A model generated the notes under the pieces. It worked only from the letters and a program-made list of their open reading frames with translations. It had not been told where the DNA came from and searched no databases. From Glycocaulis albus (GTDB lineage Bacteria; Pseudomonadota; Alphaproteobacteria; Caulobacterales; Maricaulaceae): DNA of 64,000 nt. The DNA lies in the NCBI RefSeq assembly GCF_014639075.1, contig NZ_BMFS01000001.1:372001-436000 (forward strand), read 5' to 3'. Shown here one piece after another: positions 52,095 to 61,446 of this stretch. Numbering within the stretch: the stretch's first letter is position 1; the number at the start of each line of letters is the position of its first letter. A program made the translations under genes and the position numbers.

Positions 52095-53108
52095 ATGAAA
52101 CTTGCCAGCCTGAAGAATGGTACGCGCGACGGCCGTCTTGTTGTCGTCTCGCGGGATCTCGCCTGGTGCACTGACGCCTCCCATATCGCGCCGACCCTGC
52201 AGGCGGCGCTCGATGACTGGGCTGCGATCGCGCCGAAGCTGGAAACCCTGTCGGACGAACTGCACCGCGAGACCATTCCGCGCGAGCGCTTTCATGAGCA
52301 TGACGCGCTCTCGCCCCTGCCGCGTGCGTATCAATGGGCGGACGGCTCGGCCTATGTGAACCATGTGGAGTTGGTCAGGAAAGCGCGCGGCGCGGAAATG
52401 CCGGAAAGCTTCTGGACCGATCCGCTCATGTATCAGGGCGGCTCTGATGCCTTTCTGGCGCCGCGCGATCCCATTCCGCTGGGTGATGACAGCTGGGGTC
52501 TCGATTTCGAGGGTGAAGTGGCCGTCATCACCGGCGATGCGCCCATGGGCTGCACGGCCGATGAAGCAGCAAAGGCCATCCGCCTCATCATGATCTGTAA
52601 TGATGTGTCGCTGCGCGGCCTGATCCCGGGTGAGCTCGCCAAGGGTTTCGGTTTCTTCCAGTCCAAGCCGCCGACAGCCTTTTCACCCGTCGCCGTGACG
52701 CCTGACGAGCTGGGCAAGGCGTGGGACGGGGCGCGCCTGCACCTGCCGCTGCGCTCTCAATATAACGGCCAGCTTTTTGGCGAGCCGGATGCCGGGGTCG
52801 ACATGACATTCGGCTTCCCGGAGCTGATCGCGCATCTGGCGAAGACCCGGCCCGTGACGGCTGGCACCATTGTCGGCTCCGGCACGGTATCAAACAAGCA
52901 AGATGACGGTCCCGGCAAGCCGGTTAGCGAAGGCGGCAAGGGCTATTCGTGCATCGCCGAGATCCGCATGATCGAGACGATCAATGACGGCAAGCCGAAA
53001 ACGCCCTTCATGACGCCGGGCGACACGATCCGCATCGACGTGCGCGACGGCAGCGGCAAGTCGATCTTCGGCGCTATCGAGCAGGAAGTGGTAGGTTACG
53101 GCCGGTAG
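52095..53108 (+). CDS. Fumarylacetoacetate hydrolase family protein
   Basis: A 337-residue FAH-family enzyme; in tyrosine degradation it cleaves fumarylacetoacetate to fumarate and acetoacetate. Metal-site region LDFEGEVAVITGD (E-x-E) and FQSKPPTAFSPVAVTPDELG. AAAGGAGC precedes the ATG. It shares the strand with hmgA, and maleylacetoacetate isomerase is not between them, so that step is encoded elsewhere or a GSH-independent route is used. Other FAH-fold hydrolases are possible but the hmgA context fits. Confidence 0.88.
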   Translation: MKLASLKNGTRDGRLVVVSRDLAWCTDASHIAPTLQAALDDWAAIAPKLETLSDELHRETIPRERFHEHDALSPLPRAYQWADGSAYVNHVELVRKARGAEMPESFWTDPLMYQGGSDAFLAPRDPIPLGDDSWGLDFEGEVAVITGDAPMGCTADEAAKAIRLIMICNDVSLRGLIPGELAKGFGFFQSKPPTAFSPVAVTPDELGKAWDGARLHLPLRSQYNGQLFGEPDAGVDMTFGFPELIAHLAKTRPVTAGTIVGSGTVSNKQDDGPGKPVSEGGKGYSCIAEIRMIETINDGKPKTPFMTPGDTIRIDVRDGSGKSIFGAIEQEVVGYGR

Positions 53109-53441
53109 CTAGTTCGCCCTGGAGGCGATCTCGGCCTTCACCTTGTAGCGGGCACCGTCAAAACCTTCGAATACAGCGGCTGCTTCCGGGTGGCCGATCG
53201 GGCCGTTATGGGCGTCGGGCAGCAGGTTCTGCTCGGAGACATAGGCCGTGTAGTAGCTCTGCTCATTCTCGGCCAGCACGTGGTAAAAAGGCTGCTCCTT
53301 GTGCGGGCGGATACGTTCGGGGATGGACTGGTACCATTCCTCGGTATTGGCAAATTCCGGGTCGACATCGAACACCACGCCCCGGAAGGGGAAGAGCCGG
53401 TGACGGACCACATCACCAATCGCAAAACGCGCGCTACGCAC
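53109..53441 (-). CDS. hspQ: Heat shock protein HspQ
   Basis: A 110-residue protein of the HspQ/YccV family, which binds hemimethylated DNA or acts as a Lon specificity factor. Recognised from FAIGDVVRHRLFPFRGVVFDVDPEF, EEWYQSIPERIRPHKEQPFYHVLAEN and YVSEQNLLPD. The start is GTG behind AAAGGAG; an ATG further upstream would place this site inside the gene. It abuts the convergent FAH-family gene. Confidence 0.94.
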   Translation of the reverse strand: MRSARFAIGDVVRHRLFPFRGVVFDVDPEFANTEEWYQSIPERIRPHKEQPFYHVLAENEQSYYTAYVSEQNLLPDAHNGPIGHPEAAAVFEGFDGARYKVKAEIASRAN

Positions 53442-53670
53442 GGAAATCTCCTTTTTTCCCAGTCTTTTACCGTTCAAGTATGGCGCTGGCGCCGTAAATC
53501 CAGCCCTGTGCTGCATGACACACTCGCAAGCCTAATACCTGTCATCTTGTCACGATCGTGTTATCATTGTCTTCAACACACGAACCAGACCGGTCTTGCC
53601 GGGCAACGGGCTGCGCGCCGGAAGGTTGCGCGCCTTGCCAGACAGGCCGGGCAACAGGACCAGACAGTTC

Positions 53671-54801
53671 ATGGATACGCATGACCCCGGCGCACGCCCG
53701 GGGACCGATTCGCGCAAGACATCCAAAGGCCGGCACCGGCACGATGTCATTTACGGTGCGATAGACCTTGGCACCAATAATTGCCGTATGCTGATGGCTC
53801 GCCGCGCGGCGCGCGGCTTTCGCGTGGTGGAAAGCTTTTCGCGCATCGTGAAGCTGGGCGAAGGGCTGGGCGCCAGCGGCGTCCTTTCCGAGGAGGCGAT
53901 GGACCGTGCCGTCGAGGCGCTGGGTGTGTGCGCCCAGAAGCTGGAACGGCGCAAGGTGACGAAATTGCGCGCCGTGGCGACGCAGGCCTGCCGCATGGCG
54001 TCCAACGGGCAGGCATTCCTTGACCGGGTGGAGCGGGAAACCGGCCTGAAGCTGGACCTGATATCGCCGGAGGAGGAGGCCCGCCTGGCTGTCCAGGGCA
54101 GTCTGGATCTGCTTGATGACAGCTTCGATGCCGCTGTTGTGGTCGATATTGGCGGAGGGTCTACCGAGCTGTGCTGGCTGGATCTGGCTGAATGGCGCGA
54201 ACGCGGCGGCTATCCCGATGCAGGGCGGCCGGGTATTCGCGGCTGGACAACCATTCCGCTGGGTGTTGTCACCTTGTCCGAACGCTGCCCCGAACCGGAA
54301 AACGCCACACCTCAGGAGCGTGCGGCCTGGTATGAGGCGATGAAGGCCGAAGTGCGCAAGGAGACACGCATCCCGAAGGGCGCGCGCCGCCTGCGCCCGC
54401 TGTTTGAACAGGGCAAGGCCCATATGGTCGGCACATCGGGCACGGTTACCTCGGTGGCCGGGGTTCATCTCGATCTGGTGCGCTATGACCGCAATCGCGT
54501 GGACGGGCTATGGATGGAGGCGCATGAGGCGCGCGCGGCCTGTGACCGGCTGTCAGGCAAGGACGCTGAAGGACGTGCGGGCGAGGGCTGTATCGGCACC
54601 GAACGGGCCGATCTGGTGGTGGCAGGTTGTGCTATCCTGGAAACCGTGATGGATGGCTGGCCGGTGCCGCGCCTGCGTGTCGGGGACCGGGGGCTTCGTG
54701 AAGGCCTGCTGCTCAATCTGATCTATCCCAGACGAAAACGCGGCCGCCGCGGCCGCAAGGGACGGACACGCAAAGCCGGCCCGGCAGGAGTTGAAGCATG
54801 A
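53671..54801 (+). CDS. Ppx/GppA family phosphatase
   Basis: A 376-residue actin-fold phosphatase acting on polyphosphate or pppGpp. ATPase-like motifs: [33 protein letters not shown] and [16 protein letters not shown]. The N-terminal about 30 residues are charged and disordered, and a basic tail ([13 protein letters not shown]) ends the protein. Its stop overlaps the rlmE start (ATGA). The short form lacks the C-terminal HD-like domain of E. coli Ppx. Confidence 0.92.
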   Translation: MDTHDPGARPGTDSRKTSKGRHRHDVIYGAIDLGTNNCRMLMARRAARGFRVVESFSRIVKLGEGLGASGVLSEEAMDRAVEALGVCAQKLERRKVTKLRAVATQACRMASNGQAFLDRVERETGLKLDLISPEEEARLAVQGSLDLLDDSFDAAVVVDIGGGSTELCWLDLAEWRERGGYPDAGRPGIRGWTTIPLGVVTLSERCPEPENATPQERAAWYEAMKAEVRKETRIPKGARRLRPLFEQGKAHMVGTSGTVTSVAGVHLDLVRYDRNRVDGLWMEAHEARAACDRLSGKDAEGRAGEGCIGTERADLVVAGCAILETVMDGWPVPRLRVGDRGLREGLLLNLIYPRRKRGRRGRKGRTRKAGPAGVEA

Positions 54802-55529
54802 GTTCCGGCAAGGATGATGCCCCGCCCGAGGAAAAACGCCGCAGACGCTCCGGCCCGGTCACCAAGGGCGGCAGCAAGCGCGCTGACAAGCAGTTCCACG
54901 AGCGCGTCAAAACCGCCAAGAAGCGCAAAGTGTCGTCCCAGCGCTGGCTGGAACGCCAGCTGAACGATCCTTATGTCCAGCGTGCGAAGGCTGAAGGGTA
55001 TCGTTCGCGCGCGGCCTACAAGCTGATCGAGCTGGACGACAAATTCGGCCTTTTGAAGCCCGGCATGCGTATTGCCGATCTGGGCGCCGCGCCCGGCGGC
55101 TGGGTGCAGGTGGCCCTCAAGCGCGGGGCCAGCCATGTCGTCGGTATCGACCTTCTGGAGATGGATCACATCGCGGGTGCCGTCCTGATGACGATGGACT
55201 TTACCGATGCGGGCGCGCCCGAAGCGGTGAAAGAGGCGCTGGGCGGACCGGCTGACCTTGTCATGTCCGACCTCGCCCCCTGGACCACCGGTCACAAGAG
55301 CACCGACCATTTGCGTATCGTCAATCTGGTGGAGGCGGCGGCAGACTTTGCGCTGGAAACGTTGAAACCGGGCGGGGCCTTCATCGCCAAGGCGTTCCAG
55401 GGCGGCACCGAGAGCGAAATCCTTGCACGGCTGAAGCCGCGCTTTGACAAGGTCAAACACGCGAAGCCCGCCGCCAGCCGCGCCGACAGCTCGGAGACCT
55501 ATCTGGTGGCTCTGGGGTTCCGGGGATAG
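54798..55529 (+). CDS. rlmE: 23S rRNA 2'-O-methyltransferase RlmE (FtsJ)
   Basis: A 243-residue SAM-dependent enzyme that methylates U2552 in the A-loop of 23S rRNA. An N-terminal basic extension (about 1-45) precedes [22 protein letters not shown], the SAM motif [33 protein letters not shown] and FIAKAFQGG, which supply the K-D-K-E tetrad. Translationally coupled to the Ppx/GppA gene. Confidence 0.96.
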   Translation: MSSGKDDAPPEEKRRRRSGPVTKGGSKRADKQFHERVKTAKKRKVSSQRWLERQLNDPYVQRAKAEGYRSRAAYKLIELDDKFGLLKPGMRIADLGAAPGGWVQVALKRGASHVVGIDLLEMDHIAGAVLMTMDFTDAGAPEAVKEALGGPADLVMSDLAPWTTGHKSTDHLRIVNLVEAAADFALETLKPGGAFIAKAFQGGTESEILARLKPRFDKVKHAKPAASRADSSETYLVALGFRG

Positions 55530-55927
55530 GGCTACATCATTCCCGCTACAAAGCCCTGGCCAGCGCCCGATGCCCCGATGACTAAGCCCAGCGCTGTGAG
55601 GGCAGCGACCATGGAGCCACCGGACACGGTTGCCGGGTGCAGCTTGCCCAGGGAGCGAAGGTCGTGGGCCGCCATGGCCGCCAGAAGGAGTAGCGACACG
55701 ATCAGCGCGATCGGCATGGCAGGCAGGTCAGGCGCAAACCCGTTCACGATGCGGAAGGTGGCCGGCAGCATGAAGGCGATGCTCGCCATCATCATCAGGC
55801 GCTTGTGTGCGGCACCGGTCTGACGAAACACAATCGCGAGGGCCACCAGCAGGCCGAACGCCACCAGGGCGAGAATATCAAACCAGATCAGCACCGAAAT
55901 GACCGGCAGAACCGTTTCGGCCTCTAG

Positions 55928-56761
55928 GTTCTGTACCCATAAACGGGATTCCCAAATCAGCTGGGTCGTGATTCAAGCTCCTTGAAGGGAGTTTGATCAT
56001 GGCCCGATTTGATTTGAGTGATGCGGAGTGGTCGATCATCATGCCGCTCCTGCCGAACAAGCCGCGCGGCGTGCCGCGCACGGACGACCGGCGTGTGCTG
56101 AACGGGATTTTCTATATTTTGCGGACGGGATCGCCCTGGCGCGATCTGCCGGAGCGCTACGGCCCGTACACGACGGTCTATAACCGCTTCAACCGGTGGG
56201 CGAAGGCGGGGGTATGGGTGAATGTTTTCAATGCTCTGGCCGACCAGTCTCCAGAGTCGATGACGTTTATCGACAGCTCCATCATCCGCGCTCACCAGCA
56301 CGCTGCAGGCGGAAAAAAGGGGGGCCGGATCACGCCATCGGTCTCTCTCGCGGGGGACTGAGCACCAAGATCCACGCCATCGTGGACGATCAGGGCTTGC
56401 CCATCCGCCTGGCCCTGTCTCAAGGCCAGGCCGGCGACAAGAGCGCCGGCGCCGAGCTGATATCCACCCTGCGACGCGCCCGCCATGTGGTGGCCGACCG
56501 CGGCTACGACGCCCGCGCCCTTGTGGAGCAGATCGAAGCCATGGGCGCCACAGCTCACATCCCGACCCAGAAAGACCGAAAGGTCCAGAGGTCCGTCGCG
56601 CCGCACATCTATCGCCAGCGCAATCTCGTCGAGCGCTACTTCTGCAAACTCAAGCACTTCAGACGATGCGCCACACGCTTCGAAAAGCTGGCCAGAAACT
56701 TCCTGGCCGCCATCGCACTCGCATCAGCAAGACTCTGGGTCAGAGCTTATGAGTCCACGCC
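55928..56761 (+). mobile_element. IS5-family insertion sequence (834 bp)
   Basis: Flanked by direct CTAG copies (55924-55927 and 56762-56765), matching the YTAR target type of the IS5 family. Terminal inverted repeats are imperfect: left GTTCTGTACCCATAA, right (reversed) GGCGTGGACTCATAA, 10 of 15 matching. It encodes one transposase in two overlapping frames. The interrupted reading frame closes exactly on removal. Confidence 0.92.
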
Positions 56762-56765
56762 CTAG
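55999..56765 (+). CDS. IS5-family transposase, two frames joined by -1 frameshift
   Basis: Frame 1 runs 55999-56361 and frame 2 continues to 56765; together about 255 residues, the family length. The slip site A-AAA-AAG lies at 56313-56319. DDE residues: Asp in FIDSSIIRAH, Asp in VVADRGYDA and Glu in NLVERYFCKLK. The N-terminal domain MARFDLSDAEWSIIMPLLP is the DUF4096-type helix-turn-helix. The stop codon TAG lies inside the duplicated target CTAG, so the element borrows its stop from the host. Confidence 0.9.
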
Positions 56766-57228
56766 ACCGGCGGCGATCAGGCGCGGGGCGAAGCCCGTGA
56801 TCACCGGAATAGCGGTCGCAATCATGGCCACGGCTAGACCGAGGCCGAACACCCCCATCATCTTGTGCAGGCCATAGGCGCGCCGCCCGATGAGGAATGT
56901 CTGGACGGCGAGCAGCACGTACCAAGCAGTCATCACTGAGCCGTGGATGTAGAGTTCGCGCGTCATGAACGCGTCAGTCATGAAGGGGGCCTGCTCAAAG
57001 AAGGCGCGCAGGTAAAACGTCTTGGAGAAACCTGCCAAGACCAGCGCGAGCAGGGTCAGCGACATGTAGAGGAAAAAGCGCGATCCAGCCGGATTATCCG
57101 GCACATCGCCCGATGCGGTATCCAGTACAGTATCAGCCATCCTTTCGCCCTTCCCAACCTATTACAGGGCGGACGTTCCAAGCTGACCGGTGCCGTGTCA
57201 AGTTTTGTTGGAGAGGTGACCGTGTGTA

Positions 57229-58188
57229 TTACGTCCGCCAACGCAAGGTCGCGGGCTTAACCGGGTTCACGAACTCGCGCCCCTGGGCGCGGGAATCGAG
57301 AATTTCCTTCTTGATGCGCTGGTACCAGATGAAGAGTTGGTCGGCGTCGCGGATCAGCATGCCCTTCGCGCCGAAGGCGAGACCCTTCTGGCGCAGCGCC
57401 ATGATGTGCACGTCCTGTTGCAGGAAGGGCCGGGTGAACAGGCGCGCTATCGGCTTGATGGCGGTGAGGACCGGCGTGTCCCAATAGAAAACCTGGCGGA
57501 TCACGGTGCGGCTCGCGTCGATGGGTGTGAGGACGGTGACACCGAGAACCGTGTGCTTCTCGTTCCAGATCCGCTCGATGCGCAGGCCCGGCAGACGGAA
57601 GGCGATCAAGACCCGGATCGAGCCGCCAATAATGTTGTAGAGCTTCGAGTTAACCGGCTCATGCGGAACCATGGTGAAGCCCAGCTCGCTTGGCTCGTAG
57701 GATTTCGCCTTGTCTTTGAGTGTCTTGGAGCTGCGCCAGATCGGGCTGGCATGGACGTAAGGCCCATGGGCCGGGTCCAGCAGGCCATAGGCGGCGTCAT
57801 CAATATGGCAGGGCAGCAGGGCTTCCTCGACAAAGCGCACCTTCGCGCTGCCCGGCCCTTCGAACGCGGGCGGCGCGCTTGCCGGTGCACTGCCGGGCTT
57901 TTCCGGGATGAAGACCCAGATCAGGCCTTCCTGCTCGGCGACGTGCAGGGCTTCACCATTGCCGGACTGTCCGGTCACCGGGTCTGCAGCATCGCCGGTG
58001 CGCGTCAGTTCGAGGGCAAGGCCGCAAACGCTCAGGCTCTGGCTGCGCCCGGCTTTCAGTTCGCGCGCAGGCAGGGCAACATACCAGAAATCACGCAATA
58101 TGCCGTCATCAGCCAACGGGCAGGCAGCGTCGAGCGTAGCATCGGGTGTGTCTTGAAACATGGGAGATACCGGGAAGGGCGCGGTCAT
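57229..58188 (-). CDS. Rieske oxygenase-like protein lacking the Rieske cluster
   Basis: A 319-residue paralogue of the oxygenase at 42.5 kb. The C-terminal catalytic domain matches throughout: CHIDDAAYGLLDPAHGPYVH (iron site D138, H141, H146), YEPSELGFTMVPHEP, AFRLPGLRIERI and the ending FVNPVKPATLRWRT. The N-terminal region (about 30-95) keeps the flanks LRDFWYVALPARELKAGR and GLIWVFIP, but the CxH and CxxH loops and about 35 residues around them are gone. So the iron site remains but the electron-entry cluster is lost. Start codon ATG without a strong Shine-Dalgarno. Role unknown. Confidence 0.85.
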   Translation of the reverse strand: MTAPFPVSPMFQDTPDATLDAACPLADDGILRDFWYVALPARELKAGRSQSLSVCGLALELTRTGDAADPVTGQSGNGEALHVAEQEGLIWVFIPEKPGSAPASAPPAFEGPGSAKVRFVEEALLPCHIDDAAYGLLDPAHGPYVHASPIWRSSKTLKDKAKSYEPSELGFTMVPHEPVNSKLYNIIGGSIRVLIAFRLPGLRIERIWNEKHTVLGVTVLTPIDASRTVIRQVFYWDTPVLTAIKPIARLFTRPFLQQDVHIMALRQKGLAFGAKGMLIRDADQLFIWYQRIKKEILDSRAQGREFVNPVKPATLRWRT

Positions 58189-58420
58189 CGACCGCGTGAA
58201 TCAGAGAGGGCTAAAGGCGCTGGTGAGCGCGTCTCACATCCGGTTTGCTCCCCCATGCTATGCACAGTGTTACCGGTCTGTAATCCAGGCTGCAAGCCGT
58301 AAGCGCTGAGTGACCGGCCTCGCCGGTGCAATCGGTCCGCCTTCACCCCTGCCGATTGCCCCAAGGCGTGCTAGTTTTGTTCGCTCCCGTTCGAATCGAC
58401 TGCTCAGCATCAAGGCCGCC

Positions 58421-60727
58421 ATGAATTCTGTCCCCTTGTCCCAACAGGCCTCTGCCCGTCCGCCATCTGGCGGAGAGACGGGGCTGCCGGGCTATCTGAA
58501 GGGATTGAACGCAGAGCAGCGCGCCGCTGTGGAGGCGACTGACGGGCCGGTTCTCGTGCTCGCGGGGGCAGGCACCGGCAAGACGCGCGTCCTGACCACC
58601 CGGCTTGCTCATATCCTTGCCACAGGCCGGGCCAATCCGTGGGAAATCCTCTCGGTGACCTTCACCAACAAGGCCGCGCGCGAGATGAAGGAGCGTGTCG
58701 GCGCCATTATCGGTGAGGCAGTGGAGGGCCTGCCCTGGCTTGGCACCTTCCACTCCATCGCCGCGCAAATCTTGCGCCGGCATGCCGAGCTGGTGGGGCT
58801 GAAACCCTCCTTCACCATCCTGGATACCGATGACCAGCTGCGCCTGATCAAGCAGATCCTCCAGGCCGAGGGGATAGACGACAAGCGCTGGACGCCGCGC
58901 CATCTGGCCAGCCTCATCGATGGCTGGAAGAACCGGGGCATCCGCCCTGAAAAGCTGGGCGAGGAGGACCGCTGGACGTTCGCGGACGGCAAGGCTGATG
59001 TGCTCTACCGACTCTACCAGGAGCGGCTGAAAGTCCTCAATGCCTGCGATTTCGGCGATCTCCTGCTGCACAATCTGACGATCTTCACCGAAAATGCCGA
59101 TGTGCTGGCGCTTTATCACCGGCGCTTCCGCTATCTTCTGGTGGACGAGTATCAGGACACCAATGTCTGCCAGTATCTCTGGCTGCGCCTCTTGGCGCGC
59201 GGGTCTGGCAATGTGTGCTGTGTGGGCGATGACGACCAGTCCATCTATGGCTGGCGCGGCGCGGAAGTGGACAACATTCTGCGCTTCGAAACCGATTTTC
59301 CCGGCGCCACCGTGATCCGTCTGGAACGCAATTACCGCTCTACGGGGCATATTCTCGGCGCGGCCTCCGGCCTCATCAGGTCCAACCGCTCGCGTCTTGG
59401 CAAGACGCTGTGGACCGAGGATGATCCCGGCGAGAAGGTACAGGTGCGCGGCCTGTGGGACGGGGATGCGGAAGCGCGTTTCGTCGCCGACGAGATCGAG
59501 GCCTTTGTCCGCTCCGGCAACCAGCACAATGATATCGCCATTCTGGTGCGTGCGTCCTGGCAGATGCGCGCGTTTGAAGACCGCTTCATCATGCTGGGCC
59601 TGCCCTACAAGGTCATTGGCGGTCCGCGCTTCTTTGAACGCGCGGAGGTGCGTGATGCCCACGCCTATATGCGCCTTGTGCGCTCGGCCGAGGACGATCT
59701 GGCATTCGAGCGGATCGTGAACGTCCCCAAGCGGGGGATTGGCGAGACCAGCGTGCAGAAGATCGCCGCAGCGGCGCGCTCAGCGGGTGTCTCGATGAGC
59801 GAGATGGCGGGCCTGATGGTCCAGACCGACGAGATACGCGGCAAGGCGCGCACCGCCTTGCAGGTTTTCCTGCGCGATGTCGAGCGCTGGCGGGCGCAAG
59901 CCGACACGATGCGCCATGACGAGCTGGCCGAGATCATCCTCGATGAAAGCGGCTACACGGCGATGTGGCGCGAGGACAAGAGCCCGCAGGCCGCAGGCCG
60001 GCTTGATAACCTCAAGGAGCTCATCCGCTCCATGGGCGGGTTTGACACGCTGGAAGCCTATCTGGAGCATGTCTCGCTGGTAGCGGATCTCGATCAGGCA
60101 AGCGATGGCGATGAAGTGTCCCTGATGACGCTGCACGCCGCCAAGGGGCTGGAATTTCCGCTGGTTTTCCTGCCCGGCTGGGAGGAGACGGTGTTTCCCT
60201 CGCAGCGGTCTCTGGATGAGGGCGGCACGGCGAGCCTGGAGGAGGAGCGCCGCCTCGCCTATGTCGGCATTACCCGCGCGAGGGAGCGCGCCATCATCTC
60301 CTTTACGGCCAACCGGATGATTTTCGGGCGCTGGCAGTCCGTCCTGCCCTCACGCTTCATAGACGAGCTGCCGCCCGAACACGCCGAAGCGAAGTCCGAA
60401 ACCGGCTATTATGATGCAGGCCCCGGTTTTGCCGGCGTGTCAGAGCCTGCCGATCCCTTCCGCTCGGCCTATGACAGTCCGGGCTGGAAACGCTTCAAGG
60501 CGGCGCAGGAAAGCGGAGCCCGCCGCGATCCGGGCGTGATTGAAGGCAAGGCAAAGCTGATCGAGAGCGGGGACAATGGCGCTGGCGGGTTCAAGCGCGG
60601 AGACAGGGTCTTCCACCTGAAATTCGGCTATGGCCGGATTCTGGTGGCCGATGGCGCCAAGCTGACCGTCGCCTTCGACAAGGCAGGCGAGAAGAAGGTC
60701 GTGTCGAGCTTCGTGGAGAAGGCGTGA
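58421..60727 (+). CDS. uvrD: UvrD/PcrA-type superfamily 1 DNA helicase
   Basis: A 768-residue 3'-5' DNA helicase for excision and mismatch repair. Walker A GAGTGKT (49-55), motif Ia SVTFTNKAAREMKERV, motif II VDEYQDTN, motif III DDDQSIYGWRGAE, motif IV RLERNYRST, motif V VSLMTLHAAKGLEFPLVF and motif VI RRLAYVGITRAR. The C-terminal PcrA-like Tudor tail (RVFHLKFGYGRI) is present. The start is ATG at 58421; the frame is open to 58310 with a GTG. No clear LexA box upstream. Confidence 0.95.
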   Translation: MNSVPLSQQASARPPSGGETGLPGYLKGLNAEQRAAVEATDGPVLVLAGAGTGKTRVLTTRLAHILATGRANPWEILSVTFTNKAAREMKERVGAIIGEAVEGLPWLGTFHSIAAQILRRHAELVGLKPSFTILDTDDQLRLIKQILQAEGIDDKRWTPRHLASLIDGWKNRGIRPEKLGEEDRWTFADGKADVLYRLYQERLKVLNACDFGDLLLHNLTIFTENADVLALYHRRFRYLLVDEYQDTNVCQYLWLRLLARGSGNVCCVGDDDQSIYGWRGAEVDNILRFETDFPGATVIRLERNYRSTGHILGAASGLIRSNRSRLGKTLWTEDDPGEKVQVRGLWDGDAEARFVADEIEAFVRSGNQHNDIAILVRASWQMRAFEDRFIMLGLPYKVIGGPRFFERAEVRDAHAYMRLVRSAEDDLAFERIVNVPKRGIGETSVQKIAAAARSAGVSMSEMAGLMVQTDEIRGKARTALQVFLRDVERWRAQADTMRHDELAEIILDESGYTAMWREDKSPQAAGRLDNLKELIRSMGGFDTLEAYLEHVSLVADLDQASDGDEVSLMTLHAAKGLEFPLVFLPGWEETVFPSQRSLDEGGTASLEEERRLAYVGITRARERAIISFTANRMIFGRWQSVLPSRFIDELPPEHAEAKSETGYYDAGPGFAGVSEPADPFRSAYDSPGWKRFKAAQESGARRDPGVIEGKAKLIESGDNGAGGFKRGDRVFHLKFGYGRILVADGAKLTVAFDKAGEKKVVSSFVEKA

Positions 60728-60795
60728 AACGGGCAACGACTTGTTGCCAGCGCACACTATCGACCTTGCGCCGCAATGGCTCTAAACCTTTGTCC

Positions 60796-61440
60796 ATGAG
60801 CACGAAAACACAAGTCCGCCCGGCGCGGACCAATGAGCGAGAGGCGCAGAGAGAGGCGACGCAGAGCCGTATCCTCGATGCGGCCATTCCGCTGTTTGCC
60901 CAGCGCGGGTTTTCCGGCGCGTCGGTGAGCGATGTGGCGCGCGCCTGCGGTGCGCCGGTACCGCTCATCATGTATCATTTCAAGTCCAAGCAGGGCGTGT
61001 GGGAAGCCGCGGTTGAACGGCTTTATGCGCGGGTCAATGCCAAGCTGCAGGACGAGATGGCCGCTCTGGAGGGGCTTAGCGGCCTGCCGTTCTACAAGGC
61101 TGCCATAAGGGCCCATATAGCCACGCTGGCGGCATACCCGGAGCACATGCGGCTATTGCTGCAGGAAGGCGCCGAGCGCACGCCGCGCCTGGAATGGCTG
61201 ATTGCGCATCATCAGAAGCCGCTGAACGATCTCATCATCTCGTTGATCAGCGCCGCACAAGGCGAGGGCCTGATCGCTCAGGGTGACCCCGAACACCTCA
61301 AATTCGTGCTATCCGGCGCGTTCTCCCTGCCCATCGTGCTCGCGCCCGAATACGAGATACTGACCGGCAAGAATCCGATCGAGCCCAGCCAGATCGAGGC
61401 GCATATCGATGCCTGCCTTGAGCTGATCCTCAAGGCGTGA
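60796..61440 (+). CDS. TetR/AcrR family regulator
   Basis: A 214-residue regulator. Helix-turn-helix at about 20-65 (QSRILDAAIPLFAQRGFSGA, VSDVARACGAPVPLIMYHFK) and a ligand domain of the CerR/BetI-like type (AERTPRLEWLIAHHQKPLND). It lies 68 bp after uvrD on the same strand and converges on prmA. Targets unknown; the nearby ABC-2 exporter would be a natural candidate, but it is on the other strand two genes away. Confidence 0.9.
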   Translation: MSTKTQVRPARTNEREAQREATQSRILDAAIPLFAQRGFSGASVSDVARACGAPVPLIMYHFKSKQGVWEAAVERLYARVNAKLQDEMAALEGLSGLPFYKAAIRAHIATLAAYPEHMRLLLQEGAERTPRLEWLIAHHQKPLNDLIISLISAAQGEGLIAQGDPEHLKFVLSGAFSLPIVLAPEYEILTGKNPIEPSQIEAHIDACLELILKA

Positions 61441-61446
61441 TGCCGG

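Larger units (their letters stand above)
55532..57140 (-). pseudogene. Membrane protein gene split by IS5-family insertion
   Basis: Without the insert and one CTAG copy, the minus strand reads one open frame of 256 residues across the junction (...LIAAGLEAETVLPVISVLIWFDIL...). The 5' part (57140-56762) gives residues 1-126, with ELYIHGSVMTAWYVLLAVQT and GLHKMMGVFGL; the 3' part (55923-55532) gives AHKRLMMMASIAFMLPATFR and GQGFVAGMM. About seven hydrophobic segments would exist in the intact protein. Family role unknown. The insert now ends the 5' part after 12 foreign codons. Confidence 0.9.

Noticed and set aside
53442-53670. Heat-shock sigma-32 promoter upstream of hspQ
   Set aside because: Looked for CTTGAAA plus CCCCAT-type boxes at proper spacing and found only a loose CTTGAAC without a partner.
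55928-56761. Larger genomic island or prophage around the insertion sequence
   Set aside because: Flanks are continuous halves of one host gene, with no integrase, attachment repeats or shift in gene content.
58379-58392. GTTC repeat resembling a LexA box upstream of uvrD
   Set aside because: The two GTTC words are separated by 6 bp, not the 7 bp of the alphaproteobacterial LexA site, so SOS control is not supported.
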